A stretch of DNA of 64,000 nt from Planomonospora parontospora (lineage in GTDB: Bacteria > Actinomycetota > Actinomycetes > Streptosporangiales > Streptosporangiaceae), in the NCBI GenBank assembly GCA_014647935.1, contig BMQD01000013.1, positions 62,001-126,000 on the forward strand. Reading direction: 5' to 3'. Below are positions 17,320 to 27,095 of the stretch, one piece after another. The notes under the pieces were generated by a model, which saw only the letters and a list, made by a program, of their open reading frames with translations, was not told where the DNA came from and searched no databases. A program made the position numbers and the translations under genes. Position 1 is the stretch's first letter; the number at the start of each line of letters is the position of its first letter.

Positions 17320-17490
17320 CTACCAGCGGTTCGTCGGGTGGTGGCTCCGGCCGCCGCGGAGCCGGGCCAGCAGCCCGCGCGCCTTCTGCTGGTTGCGCGG
17401 GTCGCGCGCCATCGTCTTGGCCTTCTCGAGGTTCCGCCGCCCCTGCGGGCTGCTCAGGTAGGTGCGGATGCGGGCTATCAGGGACGCCAT
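17320..17490 (-). CDS. Small basic conserved-type protein
   Basis: 56 residues, very basic (rich in Arg and Lys), with pattern SSPQGRRNLEKAKTMARDPRNQQKARGLLARL, probably helical. The start is the ATG at 17490, preceded by GGAGGAG at ideal spacing; a longer frame to 17541 lacks support. Small proteins of this kind occur in many actinomycetes, function unknown. Basic charge would suit nucleic acid binding, but that is only a guess. Confidence 0.7.
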   Translation of the reverse strand: MASLIARIRTYLSSPQGRRNLEKAKTMARDPRNQQKARGLLARLRGGRSHHPTNRW

Positions 17491-17567
17491 GTCTCCTCCA
17501 TCTGTCGAGGAGGTACGGCTACCCGGGACGGCGCGTCCCAATCAGGCGGCCGGCCGCCCGATCGGCC

Positions 17568-19166
17568 TCACAAGCGGAACCCCGCCACCAGTGACCGCAG
17601 CCGCTCGGAGACCTGCGACAGGTCCTGCGCCGCGCGCTGGGACTCCCCGACCGACTCGCTGGTGGCCCTGGTGATGGAGGCCACGCCGGTGATGTTCTCG
17701 GCGATCTGCCCCGACCCCGCGGCCGCCTCCGCGACGCCCCGGTTCATCTCGTTCGTCGTCGCGGTCTGCTCCTCGACGGCCGTGGCGATGGTGGTCTGGT
17801 AGTCGTTGATCCGGGCGATCACCTGGGCCACGTCGGCGATCGCCGTCACGGCCCCGGCGGTGTCGGCCTGGATCGCCTCCACCCGCCTGGAGATGTCCTC
17901 GGTGGCCTTGGCCGTCTCCTGCGCCAGGTCCTTGACCTCGCCCGCGACCACCGCGAAGCCCTTGCCCGACTCCCCGGCGCGCGCCGCCTCGATGGTCGCG
18001 TTCAGCGCCAGCAGGTTGGTCTGCTCGGCGATGGAGGTGATGACCTTCACCACGTCGCCGATCATCCGGCTGGACTCGCCCAGCCGCGACACCGTGGCGG
18101 TGGTGGTCTCCACGGCGGTCACCGCGCGGGCGGCGACCGCCGCCGCCTCGGTGGCGTTGTGCGCGATCTGGCGGATGGACTCGCCCATCTCCTGCGAGCC
18201 CGCCGCGACGGTCTGGACGTTGCGCGAGACCTCGTTCGCGGCTGCCGCGACGACGCCGGTCTGCGCCGAGGACTCCTCGGCTCCGTCGGCGATGCGGTGC
18301 GACAGCATGCCGATCCGCTCGCTGGTGCCGGCCAGTTCGCCGGCACTGTGCGCGAACGCGGTCATGACGTCGCCGATCCTGTCCAGGGCGGCGTTGGTCG
18401 ACCGTCCCATCCGGCCGACCTCATCCCCGGAGGCGACGTTCACGCGCCGGGTCAGGTCGCCGTCGGCGACCGCGGCCATGACCGTGCCGGCCTCGGCCAG
18501 CGGCCGGGTGATGCCGCGGGTGATCCACCAGGCCACGGCGACCGCGATCACGATCGCCAGGGCGCACATCAGCAGCATGACGGTCAGGAAGCCCTCCGCG
18601 GTGTCGCGCGCGTGGGCGGTCTCGGCCTGGTTCATCGACTCCTCGAGGTCGATCAGCACGTTGATCGCCGCGAGCCAGTCGACGAACAAAGGCTTGGCCT
18701 GCTCCGTCAGCACCTTCAGCGCCTGGCCGGTGTCGCCGGCCATCCGCAGCTCGACGACCCGGTCGATCAGCGGGAGCGTCTCGCGCTCGATGCGCTCGAT
18801 CTCGGCGTGCGCGGCCTTCTCCTCCGCGCCGACCCTGCCCGCGTCGGCGAAGATCGCCGTCATCTTGGCCGCCGACTCGGTGTACTTGTCCGCCAGCTTC
18901 TCGATCTGCTCGATCTCCGGCCGCGCCTGCTCGGGGGTCGGCGCCAGCACGACGTCGCGCAGGCTGATGGCCCTGTCGTGCACGCTACCGCGGAAGTTGA
19001 TGGCGTAGCGCTGCTTGACGGCGTTGAGGTCGTTGATGGTGGTCAGCCGGTCGTTGATCCGCTCCACCTGCAGCACGCCGAAGGCCGTGAGCAGCACCAT
19101 GTTGAGCACGACCACGAGGAAGCCGGCACCCAGTCTCCGGCTGATCGGCAGATTGGAGATCTTCAC
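17568..19166 (-). CDS. Methyl-accepting chemotaxis protein
   Basis: Transmembrane chemoreceptor of 532 residues. TM1 at about 12-33, a four-helix-bundle extracellular sensor (34-190), TM2 at about 192-216, HAMP (217-268) and the long coiled-coil signalling domain with the conserved hairpin tip EQTNLLALNATIEAARAGES (381-400). It should interact with CheA/CheW, but no che or flagellar genes lie nearby. GTG start. Its presence suggests a motile or spore-motile actinomycete, or a non-motility signalling role. Confidence 0.94.
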   Translation of the reverse strand: MKISNLPISRRLGAGFLVVVLNMVLLTAFGVLQVERINDRLTTINDLNAVKQRYAINFRGSVHDRAISLRDVVLAPTPEQARPEIEQIEKLADKYTESAAKMTAIFADAGRVGAEEKAAHAEIERIERETLPLIDRVVELRMAGDTGQALKVLTEQAKPLFVDWLAAINVLIDLEESMNQAETAHARDTAEGFLTVMLLMCALAIVIAVAVAWWITRGITRPLAEAGTVMAAVADGDLTRRVNVASGDEVGRMGRSTNAALDRIGDVMTAFAHSAGELAGTSERIGMLSHRIADGAEESSAQTGVVAAAANEVSRNVQTVAAGSQEMGESIRQIAHNATEAAAVAARAVTAVETTTATVSRLGESSRMIGDVVKVITSIAEQTNLLALNATIEAARAGESGKGFAVVAGEVKDLAQETAKATEDISRRVEAIQADTAGAVTAIADVAQVIARINDYQTTIATAVEEQTATTNEMNRGVAEAAAGSGQIAENITGVASITRATSESVGESQRAAQDLSQVSERLRSLVAGFRL

Positions 19167-19325
19167 GTCGAAATCCCGTCGATAGAGGCGTGACCCGCGG
19201 CAGGGGCCCGCGGGCCCGCTGCCGGGTGTCCTCCCATCGACGGGTCCGGCGCGCAGCTGAGGAGATCCGCGGAGAAGATCCGCCGTCCGGGCTCGACCGC
19301 CCGGTGCCGCCCGGCGCCGGGCGGC

Positions 19326-20264
19326 TCAGGAGTCGACGAAGTCCTCGGGGACCATCACGCGCAGGCCGTTGGGCACGGTCCTGATCGTGAGGGGGGTCAT
19401 CAGGCGGACCTCGCCGTCGACGTCGGCGGCCATCGGGGGGTCGGTCTCGAGGTACATCTCGGTGCCGATGACGAAGGGGCCGCCGGCGAGGCTGCGCCAG
19501 CGCCCGGTGGCGGCCCGGACCAGGGTCTCCACCAGCAGCCGGAGCCGCTTGCCCGAACCGAGCTGGTAGGCCGTCAGGAGGCCGTTGTCGATGCTGATGT
19601 CGCGGGCGACCTGCCAGCCGCCGTGGAAGCGGCCGTTGGCGATGTTGAGCTGGTGGGTGAGCAGCTCGTGGCGGCGGCCCTTGACCGTGATGAACGCGCG
19701 GAACGGCCGGTGGCCGGGGAGGATCGTCAGGGCGGTGAGCGGGTAGGCGGCCCGGCCGAGCAGGCGCTTCAGCCACGGCCTGACCGTCCCGGCGACCTCG
19801 ACCGAGACGCCGAAGCTGGCCAGGTTGGCGAACTCCCGGTCCCCGGCGATGCCGAGGTCGATGTCGGCGACCTTGCCGGTGCGCAGCACCCTGATCGCGC
19901 CGGTCAGGTCCAGCGGGAGGCCGAGGCTGCGGGCGAAGTTGTTGGTGGTGCCCAGCGGCAGCACGCCGAGGGCGACGTCGCGGTGGGCGACGTGCTTGAC
20001 GGCGGCGCTGAGCGTGCCGTCCCCGCCGCCGACGACGAGCAGGTCGGGGCCGGGCTCGAGGGCGGCGTCCAGGATCTCGCGCAGCCGCTTCGGGTCGTCC
20101 ACGGGGAAGACGCCGAGGAGGTCGAAGCCCTCGGCCCGGAGCGTGCGGAGCACCTGCGGGTAGCGGCGGCGGCCGCGGCGCGAGCGCGTGTTGACCACCA
20201 CGCAGGCCCGCCGGCCGGTCCGGACGGCCTCGGTGTGCTCGGCCTTGCTGCGAAGCTCTCCCAC
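19326..20264 (-). CDS. Diacylglycerol kinase-like lipid kinase
   Basis: Lipid kinase of the YegS/BmrU/DgkB family that phosphorylates diacylglycerol or related lipids at the membrane. The catalytic glycine-rich motif VVGGGDGTLSAAV is followed by LPLGTTNNFARSLGLP, the family signature, and a C-terminal beta-sandwich. I chose the GTG at 20264 because GAAGAGGGG stands 5 nt upstream; the longer GTG start at 20309 would lie inside the terminator hairpin 20303-20333. Length 312 aa. Confidence 0.9.
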   Translation of the reverse strand: MGELRSKAEHTEAVRTGRRACVVVNTRSRRGRRRYPQVLRTLRAEGFDLLGVFPVDDPKRLREILDAALEPGPDLLVVGGGDGTLSAAVKHVAHRDVALGVLPLGTTNNFARSLGLPLDLTGAIRVLRTGKVADIDLGIAGDREFANLASFGVSVEVAGTVRPWLKRLLGRAAYPLTALTILPGHRPFRAFITVKGRRHELLTHQLNIANGRFHGGWQVARDISIDNGLLTAYQLGSGKRLRLLVETLVRAATGRWRSLAGGPFVIGTEMYLETDPPMAADVDGEVRLMTPLTIRTVPNGLRVMVPEDFVDS

Positions 20265-20302
20265 TCTGCCCCTCTTCGTCGCGCTGCTCCCTGCAAATCG
20301 TA

Positions 20303-20333
20303 GGGCCACGCCGTCGCGTGGACGGCGTGGCCC
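20303..20333 (-). terminator. Strong terminator after the M6 protease gene
   Basis: Perfect 13-bp stem GGGCCACGCCGTC/GACGGCGTGGCCC with a 5-nt loop, 63 nt past the protease stop and just before the lipid-kinase start. Confidence 0.7.
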
Positions 20334-20395
20334 TGATCCCGTGCCGGACCTTCCTGCGGTCCTGCGGGTCTACCTGCCCGGTGTCACCACCGGGT

Positions 20396-23173
20396 TCACT
20401 TCTTCGCCGGGGTCACCTGGACGATGACGCCCAGGTTCGCCGGGAGCGGGGAGATCAGCTTGAGCTCCACGCCCAGCGCCTTGCCCTCGTCGCCCGGGTT
20501 GCCGGTGCCGAGGACGTGGCCGCCGCCGATGTCGGTGCCGTACAGCTCCGTGGCCGGGGTGCCGTCGGGGTTGACGACCCGGGTGGAGTACGGCTGGTCG
20601 CCCTTGGAGGGGACGACGGCCGAGGCGTCGCGGTGGCGGTAGAACAGGTTGCCGTCACGGACCTCCAGACCCGGGTACCAGGTCTTGGCGTCGGTGAAGG
20701 TCTTCACCGCCGGGAGGGCCGGGAACTTCGTGCAGTACTCGGTGAACGGCTCGCCCTCGATGCACTCGGTGAACGGGTACGTCCTGCCGAAGGTGAAGGC
20801 CGCGTTGGAGGACTGCGGGCGCGACGGGATGTTCTTCAGCGCCGACGGGTCCTTCTCGGCCGCCTCGCCGCTGCGGCGGAGCGGCTCGTAGTGCGAGTCG
20901 ACGACGAGGATCTCGCCCTTGGGCCCGACCGACGGGAGCGCGAAGGTGTGCGCGTCACCGTTGTTGGCCGGGTAGGCCGCGTCGCGGTACCAGACCAGCA
21001 GGCCGGGCGCGTTGTACTTGATCCGCTCGACCTTCCAGGCGTTCTCGTGCGACCAGGTCGTGTCGTAGGTGTACTGCAGGCCCTTGTCGAAGCCGTCGTA
21101 GTTGCGCCACTCGGCCAGGTAGTACTGGGCGGTCTGCAGGCTGCCGCTGTGGGTGTGCCAGCCGGCGCCGGAGGTGTCGGTGAAGGTGCCCTTGACGGCG
21201 GTCCAGCCGTTGTCGCCGCCCTCGACGTCGTCGCTCCACACCGTGGCGCCGCCGGCGGTCACGGAGAAGTCGTCGGCGAACCAGCCGGTGTCCTCGAACC
21301 CGGCGTCGGTGGCGTAGCGCAGGCGGATCTGGATCGTCTTGCCGGCGAACGGCGCCAGGCTCACGTAGTCGTGCCGCCAGCCGTCGGTCGCGCCGGTGAG
21401 GCCGTACTTCTTGTCGCCGTAGTCGTGCATGCGGCTGTTCGGGTCGTCGTAGCCGTCGTCGGTGGTGACCAGCGTGCCGGCCTCGTCGTAGACCTTCTGC
21501 TCGGCCCAGGTGGCGCCGCCGTCGGCGGAGACCTCGACGAAGCCGTAGTCCCAGTCGGCCTCGATGGCGTACTGGTTCCACATCCAGAAGCGCGGGTCGC
21601 CCTCGGCGGGGACCTGGATCTCCCGGGTCAGCTTGACGTCGGCCCAGCTCTGGTCGTTGCCGGACCACCACAGCTTGCCGCCGCTGTGCGGGACGGCCAT
21701 CGTGACGTTCTTGTCGGGCAGGTTGATCCGCACGCCGTCCGCGGTGTGCTTGGGCGTGCGGGAGGCCTGGCCGATGGTCACCAGCTGCTTGCGGTCACCC
21801 GGGTTCATGATCTTCGGGTCGGCCCAGCCGAGCACCCACTTGGCGTACAGGCCCATGTGGGTCGGCATCGACTGCATGATCGGGCCGGCGTGCGAGCCGG
21901 AGGACATCAGGTCCCAGAAGTCCACGCTGGTGTCGCCGCCGCCGGAGGCGTCGTAGAAGTCCGGCAGGCCCAGGTCGTGGCCGTACTCGTGGGCGAAGAC
22001 GCCGACGCCGGAGTCCTCGGGCTGCACGATGTAGTTGGAGATCTTCTTGTCCGTGCCGGGGATCGTGTAGCCGCCGGCGATGGCGCTGGAGTGCGCCCAG
22101 ATGGCGTAGGGGCCCTCGGCGCCGCCGCCGCCCGACTTGTCGGCGCCCGCGTGGACCAGGACGAGGTGGTCGATCACACCGTCCGGCTCCAGGGTGTTGC
22201 CGTCGCCGTCGGCGTCGCCGGTGTCCTCGATGTCGTAGTCGGCCCAGGGGAAGTCCGGGTTCTGCTGCGCCAGGACGTTGACCGCGTCGACGCCCAGCGC
22301 GGCGGGGCCGGCCGGGTTGTCGGGGTGGCCGGACATGTCCTGCGGGATGGTGCCGCAGCGGCCGGCGCCGTACCAGGCCTCCGAGTGCGGGACCTTGATC
22401 CAGCCGATCGCCTCACCGGTGACGGTGTAGGCGCCCTTGGACATCTCCTCGTACATCTTCTTCATGGTGTGGCCGGAGATGTCGATGCCCTTCTTACCGT
22501 CCCGGGGGTCGGTGAGGTCCATCCGGACGCGCTTGGTGATCCCCTTGTCCGAGTAGAGCATCTTGTTGTAGTGCTCCGGGCTGAAGTCCGGAACCCACAT
22601 GGTGTTGTTGTCCCTGCCGGCGCCGGAGGAGGCGGGGTCGGGGATCTGGTTGTGCAGCGGGCCGTTGAGCTTGGTGCCCGGCGGCTCGGTCACGCAGTCG
22701 TTGACGTCGTCGGTCGACTTGGGCCGGCTGAAGCCGGAGAAGTCGTCGTTGGCGTTCTCGTTGAACTCGATGAGGAGGGTGAGCAGCTTCGCCTGCTGGG
22801 TCTTGCCCGCCTTCTTGAAGATGAAGTCGAAGGGGTTCTTGCCCGTCCTGATCGCCCGGGTCTCCCGCGAGGCGAGCGTCTTGGCGGCGACCGGGTTGCC
22901 CTCGGCGAACTTCCGGTCGACCTCCTGGGCGTGGGCCAGGCCCGACCGCTTGGCGGCGCCGCGCTGGAACCGCTCGTCGATGGCCGTGCTGTCGCTCTGG
23001 ATCCGCGGCGGCGCGTAGTTGATGTAGTAGTCGCTCGACGACGGGACGTATCGTGCGGCTGAGCTGTCGGCCTGGGCCGACACGCCGCTGACGGACAGTC
23101 CCGCGGCGGCGAGCCCGAGAACGGGCACGATCGCGAGAAGGCGCTTGCGCGCGCCTCTGCCTCTGCTGGACAA
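20396..23173 (-). CDS. Secreted immune inhibitor A-type metalloprotease (M6)
   Basis: Exported zinc endopeptidase of 925 residues. Signal peptide at 1-36 (KRLLAIVPVLGLAAAGLSV then SAQA), a propeptide, and the catalytic HEYGHDLGLPDFYD motif at 395-408 (His395 and His399 bind zinc, Glu396 catalytic). A MAM/jelly-roll-like region follows (about 560-700: GWFADDFSVTAGGATVW). The C-terminus contains two Cys likely disulfide-linked near CIEGEPFTEYC. Start is TTG with GGGAGGG 8 nt upstream. It degrades extracellular protein; the long AT-rich region upstream is its promoter. Transcribed alone. Confidence 0.93.
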   Translation of the reverse strand: MSSRGRGARKRLLAIVPVLGLAAAGLSVSGVSAQADSSAARYVPSSSDYYINYAPPRIQSDSTAIDERFQRGAAKRSGLAHAQEVDRKFAEGNPVAAKTLASRETRAIRTGKNPFDFIFKKAGKTQQAKLLTLLIEFNENANDDFSGFSRPKSTDDVNDCVTEPPGTKLNGPLHNQIPDPASSGAGRDNNTMWVPDFSPEHYNKMLYSDKGITKRVRMDLTDPRDGKKGIDISGHTMKKMYEEMSKGAYTVTGEAIGWIKVPHSEAWYGAGRCGTIPQDMSGHPDNPAGPAALGVDAVNVLAQQNPDFPWADYDIEDTGDADGDGNTLEPDGVIDHLVLVHAGADKSGGGGAEGPYAIWAHSSAIAGGYTIPGTDKKISNYIVQPEDSGVGVFAHEYGHDLGLPDFYDASGGGDTSVDFWDLMSSGSHAGPIMQSMPTHMGLYAKWVLGWADPKIMNPGDRKQLVTIGQASRTPKHTADGVRINLPDKNVTMAVPHSGGKLWWSGNDQSWADVKLTREIQVPAEGDPRFWMWNQYAIEADWDYGFVEVSADGGATWAEQKVYDEAGTLVTTDDGYDDPNSRMHDYGDKKYGLTGATDGWRHDYVSLAPFAGKTIQIRLRYATDAGFEDTGWFADDFSVTAGGATVWSDDVEGGDNGWTAVKGTFTDTSGAGWHTHSGSLQTAQYYLAEWRNYDGFDKGLQYTYDTTWSHENAWKVERIKYNAPGLLVWYRDAAYPANNGDAHTFALPSVGPKGEILVVDSHYEPLRRSGEAAEKDPSALKNIPSRPQSSNAAFTFGRTYPFTECIEGEPFTEYCTKFPALPAVKTFTDAKTWYPGLEVRDGNLFYRHRDASAVVPSKGDQPYSTRVVNPDGTPATELYGTDIGGGHVLGTGNPGDEGKALGVELKLISPLPANLGVIVQVTPAKK

Positions 23174-23472
23174 CGGATACCCTCCCTGCCCGGGTTCGCC
23201 GGGCGCGGACGTTCCCCGGCGCGCCTATTTGCGCACCGTGCGGGACGTTAGAGGACGGAATAAAGCAGAGGTAAACCGTCCGACTGATGTTGTAAAAATG
23301 TGATCAATCGGTTTGTTGGAAGATATCTCACAACTGGGACATAGGGGACGAGTATTAATTAACGACACGATGCCGGACGATGACTTCGGGCTGGGATGTG
23401 CGCGGGCGGCGGGTCCGAAACCGGGCTTACGGGCGGTACGGGGACCGGGCCCGCGGGCCGTACAGTCCGGGT
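23174..23472. other. AT-rich divergent intergenic region
   Basis: Contains no gene. Positions 23220-23370 are markedly AT-rich for this genome (runs such as GTAAAAATG and TATTAATTAA) and separate the M6 protease from the divergent oxidase. Promoters for both strands are expected here; TACAGT at 23461-23466 is a good -10 for the oxidase. Confidence 0.6.
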
Positions 23473-24834
23473 GTGACCGCTATCGCTGAACTCACCGCCG
23501 CGCTCGGTTCCGGGAAGGTGCTGACCGACCCCGACGTCACGGACTCCTACGCCCGCGACCGGACGTTCCTGGAGCCGGGCGGCCCGCTCGCCGTCGTGCT
23601 CGCCGAGAGCACCGCCGACGTGGTCGCCGTCATGGAGTGGGCCACCCGGCACCGGGTGCCGGTGGTCCCCCGCGGGGCCGGGACCGGCCTGGCCGGCGGC
23701 GCGACGGCCGTGCAGGGGTGCGTCGTGCTGGCGCTGCAGAGGATGACCGCGATCAGGGAGCTCTCCCCCGCCGACGAGATCGCCGTGGTGGAGCCCGGCG
23801 TCATCACCGCCGACCTGGACCGCGCGGCCCGCGAGCACGGCCTGATGTACGCGCCCGACCCCTCCTCCTACGAGATCTCCACCATCGGCGGCAACCTGGC
23901 CACCAACGCCGGCGGCCTGCGCTGCGTGAAGTACGGCGTGACCCGCGACTCGGCGCTGGGCCTGGAGGTCGTGCTGGCCGACGGGCGGATCCTCACCACC
24001 GGCAGGCGGACGGTCAAGGGGGTGACGGGCTACGACCTGACCGGGCTGTTCGTCGGGTCCGAGGGCACCCTCGGCGTGATCACCTCCGCCACCGTACGGC
24101 TGCGCCGCGCGCCGCTGGCCCCGCCCGCGACCATCGCCGCGGAGTTCGGCTCCCTGCGCGACGCGGCGGCGGCCGTGGCGGCGGTCATCGCGGCCGGCTG
24201 CCAGCCGTCGCTGCTGGAGATGCTCGACCGGGCCACCCTCAAGGCCATCGACGACTGGCGGAACATCGGCCTGGAGCCGGCCGTCCAGGCGATGCTGATC
24301 GCGCAGTCCGACGCGCCGGACGGGCCGGCGGTGGCCGAGCGGATGCGCGAGCTGTGCGAGGAGAACGGAGCCTCGTTCGTCGCGGTGGCGGCCGGTCCCC
24401 AGGAGGCCGAGGAGCTGATCGGCCTGCGGCGGCTGGCCTACCACGCCAAGGAGCGGCTCGGCGCCTGCCTGGTCGAGGACGTGTGCGTGCCGCGCTCGGC
24501 GCTGCCGGACATGATCTCCGCCATCGAGGCGATCGCGGTCCGGCACGACGTGCTGATCTGCACGGTGGCGCATGCCGGGGACGGCAACCTGCACCCGGTC
24601 TTCGTCTTCGACCGCGGGCTGCCCGAGCCGCCGCCCAACGTCTGGGCCGCCGCCGACGAGGTCTTCCGGGAGGCCCTGAACCGGGGCGGCACGCTCACCG
24701 GGGAGCACGGGGTGGGGCTGCTGAAACGGCGCTGGCTGGCGCTGGAGGCGGGGCCGGTCGCCGAGGAGGTCCACCTCGGCATCAAGCGGGTCTTCGACCC
24801 GCTCGGCATCCTCAACCCGGGCAAGGCCATCTGA
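23473..24834 (+). CDS. FAD-linked oxidase, glycolate oxidase GlcD type
   Basis: Oxidises a 2-hydroxy acid such as glycolate or lactate with FAD. The 453-residue protein has the PCMH FAD domain with VPRGAGTGLAGGA (about residues 67-79), SEGTLGVIT, and the C-terminal domain with HAGDGNLHP and GTLTGEHGVGLLK. No GlcE or GlcF partner follows, so it may act alone or with distant subunits. The GTG lies 6 nt after a TACAGT -10-like box, consistent with a leaderless transcript; further upstream in-frame starts lack support. Confidence 0.92.
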   Translation: MTAIAELTAALGSGKVLTDPDVTDSYARDRTFLEPGGPLAVVLAESTADVVAVMEWATRHRVPVVPRGAGTGLAGGATAVQGCVVLALQRMTAIRELSPADEIAVVEPGVITADLDRAAREHGLMYAPDPSSYEISTIGGNLATNAGGLRCVKYGVTRDSALGLEVVLADGRILTTGRRTVKGVTGYDLTGLFVGSEGTLGVITSATVRLRRAPLAPPATIAAEFGSLRDAAAAVAAVIAAGCQPSLLEMLDRATLKAIDDWRNIGLEPAVQAMLIAQSDAPDGPAVAERMRELCEENGASFVAVAAGPQEAEELIGLRRLAYHAKERLGACLVEDVCVPRSALPDMISAIEAIAVRHDVLICTVAHAGDGNLHPVFVFDRGLPEPPPNVWAAADEVFREALNRGGTLTGEHGVGLLKRRWLALEAGPVAEEVHLGIKRVFDPLGILNPGKAI

Positions 24835-24928
24835 GGCCGGGGAACCGGTAGATCATCCGCCTCCCCTCCCGCACTGGTAGCGTGCTGCCCCACATAACCG
24901 AATTTTCAGGTTTTGCCGGGGGGTCATC

Positions 24929-26926
24929 GTGGTACAGCCGCTCACGGCGGAGGATCCTCGGCGGCTGGGACCGTTCGAGCTCACCGGACGCCTCGGCGAG
25001 GGCGGCCAGGGAGTCGTCTACCTGGGGCGGGGGCCTCAGGGCGAGGAGGTCGCCGTCAAGCTCCTCCACCAGGGGCTGACGACGGACTCCGACGCCCGCG
25101 CGCGCTTCCTGCGGGAGGTCTCGGTCGCCCGGCGGGTGGCGCGGTTCTGCACCGCGCCGGTCCTGCACGCCGACCTGGCCGGCAGCCGGCCGTACATCGT
25201 CAGCGAGTACGTGCCCGGCCCGTCGCTGCGCCGGCTCGTCGACACCGAGGGGCCGCGCCGCGGCGCCTCCCTGGAGCGCCTGGCCGTCAGCACGGCCACC
25301 GCTCTGTCCGCCATCCACCGCGCGGGCATCCTGCACCGCGACTTCAAGCCCGCCAACGTGCTGATGGGCCCCGAGGGCCCGGTCGTGATCGACTTCGGCA
25401 TCGCCAGGGCCCTGGACTCCCCCGGTACGACCGCCACCGGGACGTCCGTGGGAACGCCCTCCTACCTGGCGCCCGAGCAGCTCAGCGGCGGCGAGGCCAC
25501 GCCCGCGGTCGACGTGTTCGCCTGGGGCGTGACCATGGTCTTCGCCGCCACCGGGACGCCCGCGTTCGGCCAGGACTCCATCCCCGTGGTGATGAACCGG
25601 ATCCTGACCGTCGAACCGGACCTGGGCCGGATGGATCCCGGGCCGCTGCGCGACCTGATCGCCGCCGCCCTGGCCAAGGACCCGGCGATGCGGCCCACCG
25701 CCGAGCAGCTCGTCGGCCACCTCATGTCGGGCACCGCCCCGGCGCTCCGCGTCCCGCCTCCCGGACCCGCCGGGCTTCCCGGGCAGGCCGGACCGTCCGG
25801 GCACGCCGGACCGTCCGGGGCCCCGGGCGCTCCCGGGCCGGGCGGACCGTCCGGGATCCCGGGCGCTCCCGGGCAGGGCGGGGCTCCAGGGACTCCTGGA
25901 CAGGGCGGGTCTTCGGGGACCCCCGGCCCCGGGCCCTCCGGGGCGGTCGGCCCGCGGCCCGCGGCTCCCGGGCCGGGCGGAGCGCAGGCCGCAGCCCCCG
26001 GGCGGGGCGGGGCGCAGGCGGCCGGTTCCGCGGAACGGCCGTCCCGGCCGCGGCGCCCGATGGGCCTGCTGCTGGCCGGGGTGGCCGCCGTGGCCGCCCT
26101 CGGCGTGGCCACCGGGACCGTGGTCGTCCTGCAGAACGACGAGAAGGCCGCCGCCTCCAGGGCCGCCGGCCCGGCGGCCTCCTCCGCGGAACGGCAGGAG
26201 CCCGCCGCGGAGCCCGTCGGGGAGCCGGTCACCGAGCTCACCCCCGACGAGCCGCCCGCGGCCTCGGCCTCCCCCTCCCCGGCCGCCGAGAAGAAGAGCC
26301 CCGCACCGGAACCCACGAGCGGCCCGGCCGACTCCGGAGAACCGGCGGCGGGCGACTCCCGGTCTCGTACGGACGACGACGGGCGGGCGGCGAAACCGAC
26401 GCCGCGCCCGACGCGGAAGGCCACCTCCCGCCCGGACGACGGGACCCTGGAGCCGGGCGGTGAGGCGTCGCAGCCGACGGAGATCGGTGGTGCCTCCGAG
26501 CCCTCCCCCTCCCCGGCCAGGACCACCGCGAAGCCGACGGCCAGGCCCGCGGCCACCACGAAGACGACGCCCAAGCCGACCTCCAAGCCGGCGCTGAAGC
26601 CGAACACCTTCACCGCGGCCCAGGTGTGCGGGTCGGGCTTCAAGCAGATCAACTCCCACGCGCTCGGCGGCAGCGCGACGATCCACCTGCTCTACAACGC
26701 CACCAGCAAGCAGAACTGCGTCGTCACCCTGTCCCGGTACGTCCATCCGGGCAAGGTCAAGATGAACGCGATCCTCCAGGTGCGGGGCGGCTCGTCGGGG
26801 AGCAACCCCGGCAACTTCACCGCCTACGCGGGCCCGGTGCGGCTCACCGCCGCCAAGAAGTGCGTGATCTGGGGCGGTTCGCACGGCTCGCTGTCCTGGA
26901 AGAGCGGCTGGAGCCACTGCGGCTGA
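24929..26926 (+). CDS. Ser/Thr protein kinase with collagen-like linker
   Basis: PknB-type membrane kinase, 665 residues. Kinase domain 13-265: GEGGQG loop, Lys44, HRD at 136-138, DFG at 155-157, APEQ. Residues 279-335 form 19 uninterrupted Gly-X-Y triplets, an unusual collagen-like linker. One TM at about 378-401. The extracellular part is Pro/Ser/Thr-rich, then a compact C-terminal domain (about 575-665) with four Cys, presumably the sensor. GTG start with a GGGGGG ribosome site. Monocistronic. The sensed ligand is unknown. Confidence 0.93.
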   Translation: MVQPLTAEDPRRLGPFELTGRLGEGGQGVVYLGRGPQGEEVAVKLLHQGLTTDSDARARFLREVSVARRVARFCTAPVLHADLAGSRPYIVSEYVPGPSLRRLVDTEGPRRGASLERLAVSTATALSAIHRAGILHRDFKPANVLMGPEGPVVIDFGIARALDSPGTTATGTSVGTPSYLAPEQLSGGEATPAVDVFAWGVTMVFAATGTPAFGQDSIPVVMNRILTVEPDLGRMDPGPLRDLIAAALAKDPAMRPTAEQLVGHLMSGTAPALRVPPPGPAGLPGQAGPSGHAGPSGAPGAPGPGGPSGIPGAPGQGGAPGTPGQGGSSGTPGPGPSGAVGPRPAAPGPGGAQAAAPGRGGAQAAGSAERPSRPRRPMGLLLAGVAAVAALGVATGTVVVLQNDEKAAASRAAGPAASSAERQEPAAEPVGEPVTELTPDEPPAASASPSPAAEKKSPAPEPTSGPADSGEPAAGDSRSRTDDDGRAAKPTPRPTRKATSRPDDGTLEPGGEASQPTEIGGASEPSPSPARTTAKPTARPAATTKTTPKPTSKPALKPNTFTAAQVCGSGFKQINSHALGGSATIHLLYNATSKQNCVVTLSRYVHPGKVKMNAILQVRGGSSGSNPGNFTAYAGPVRLTAAKKCVIWGGSHGSLSWKSGWSHCG

Positions 26927-27001
26927 CCCGACGGCACCGGACCGACGGAGGCGGACCGACGGCACCGGTCCGACGGCACCGGACTGACGGAGGCGGACCG
27001 G
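26927..27001. repeat. Degenerate tandem repeat, CCGACGGCACCGG units
   Basis: Repeated ACGGCACCGG and GACGGAGGCGGACC blocks directly after the kinase stop and before the carboxylase operon. No gene; could form RNA structure. Confidence 0.6.
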
Positions 27002-27095
27002 CCGCCCGGTGTGCCACACTGCGGACATCCGGGCCGGCGGGGCCCGGCGGACCGGCCGGACCCACCGCGCCGACGGGAGCCGCGAGGGAGGAAGG

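Noticed and set aside
20265-20309. N-terminal extension of the lipid kinase from GTG 20309
   Set aside because: No ribosome site, and the codon lies in the terminator stem 20303-20333; GTG 20264 has GAAGAGGGG.
20318-23062. 914-codon plus-strand open frame
   Set aside because: Antisense shadow of the M6 protease, which has a clear signal peptide and zinc motif.
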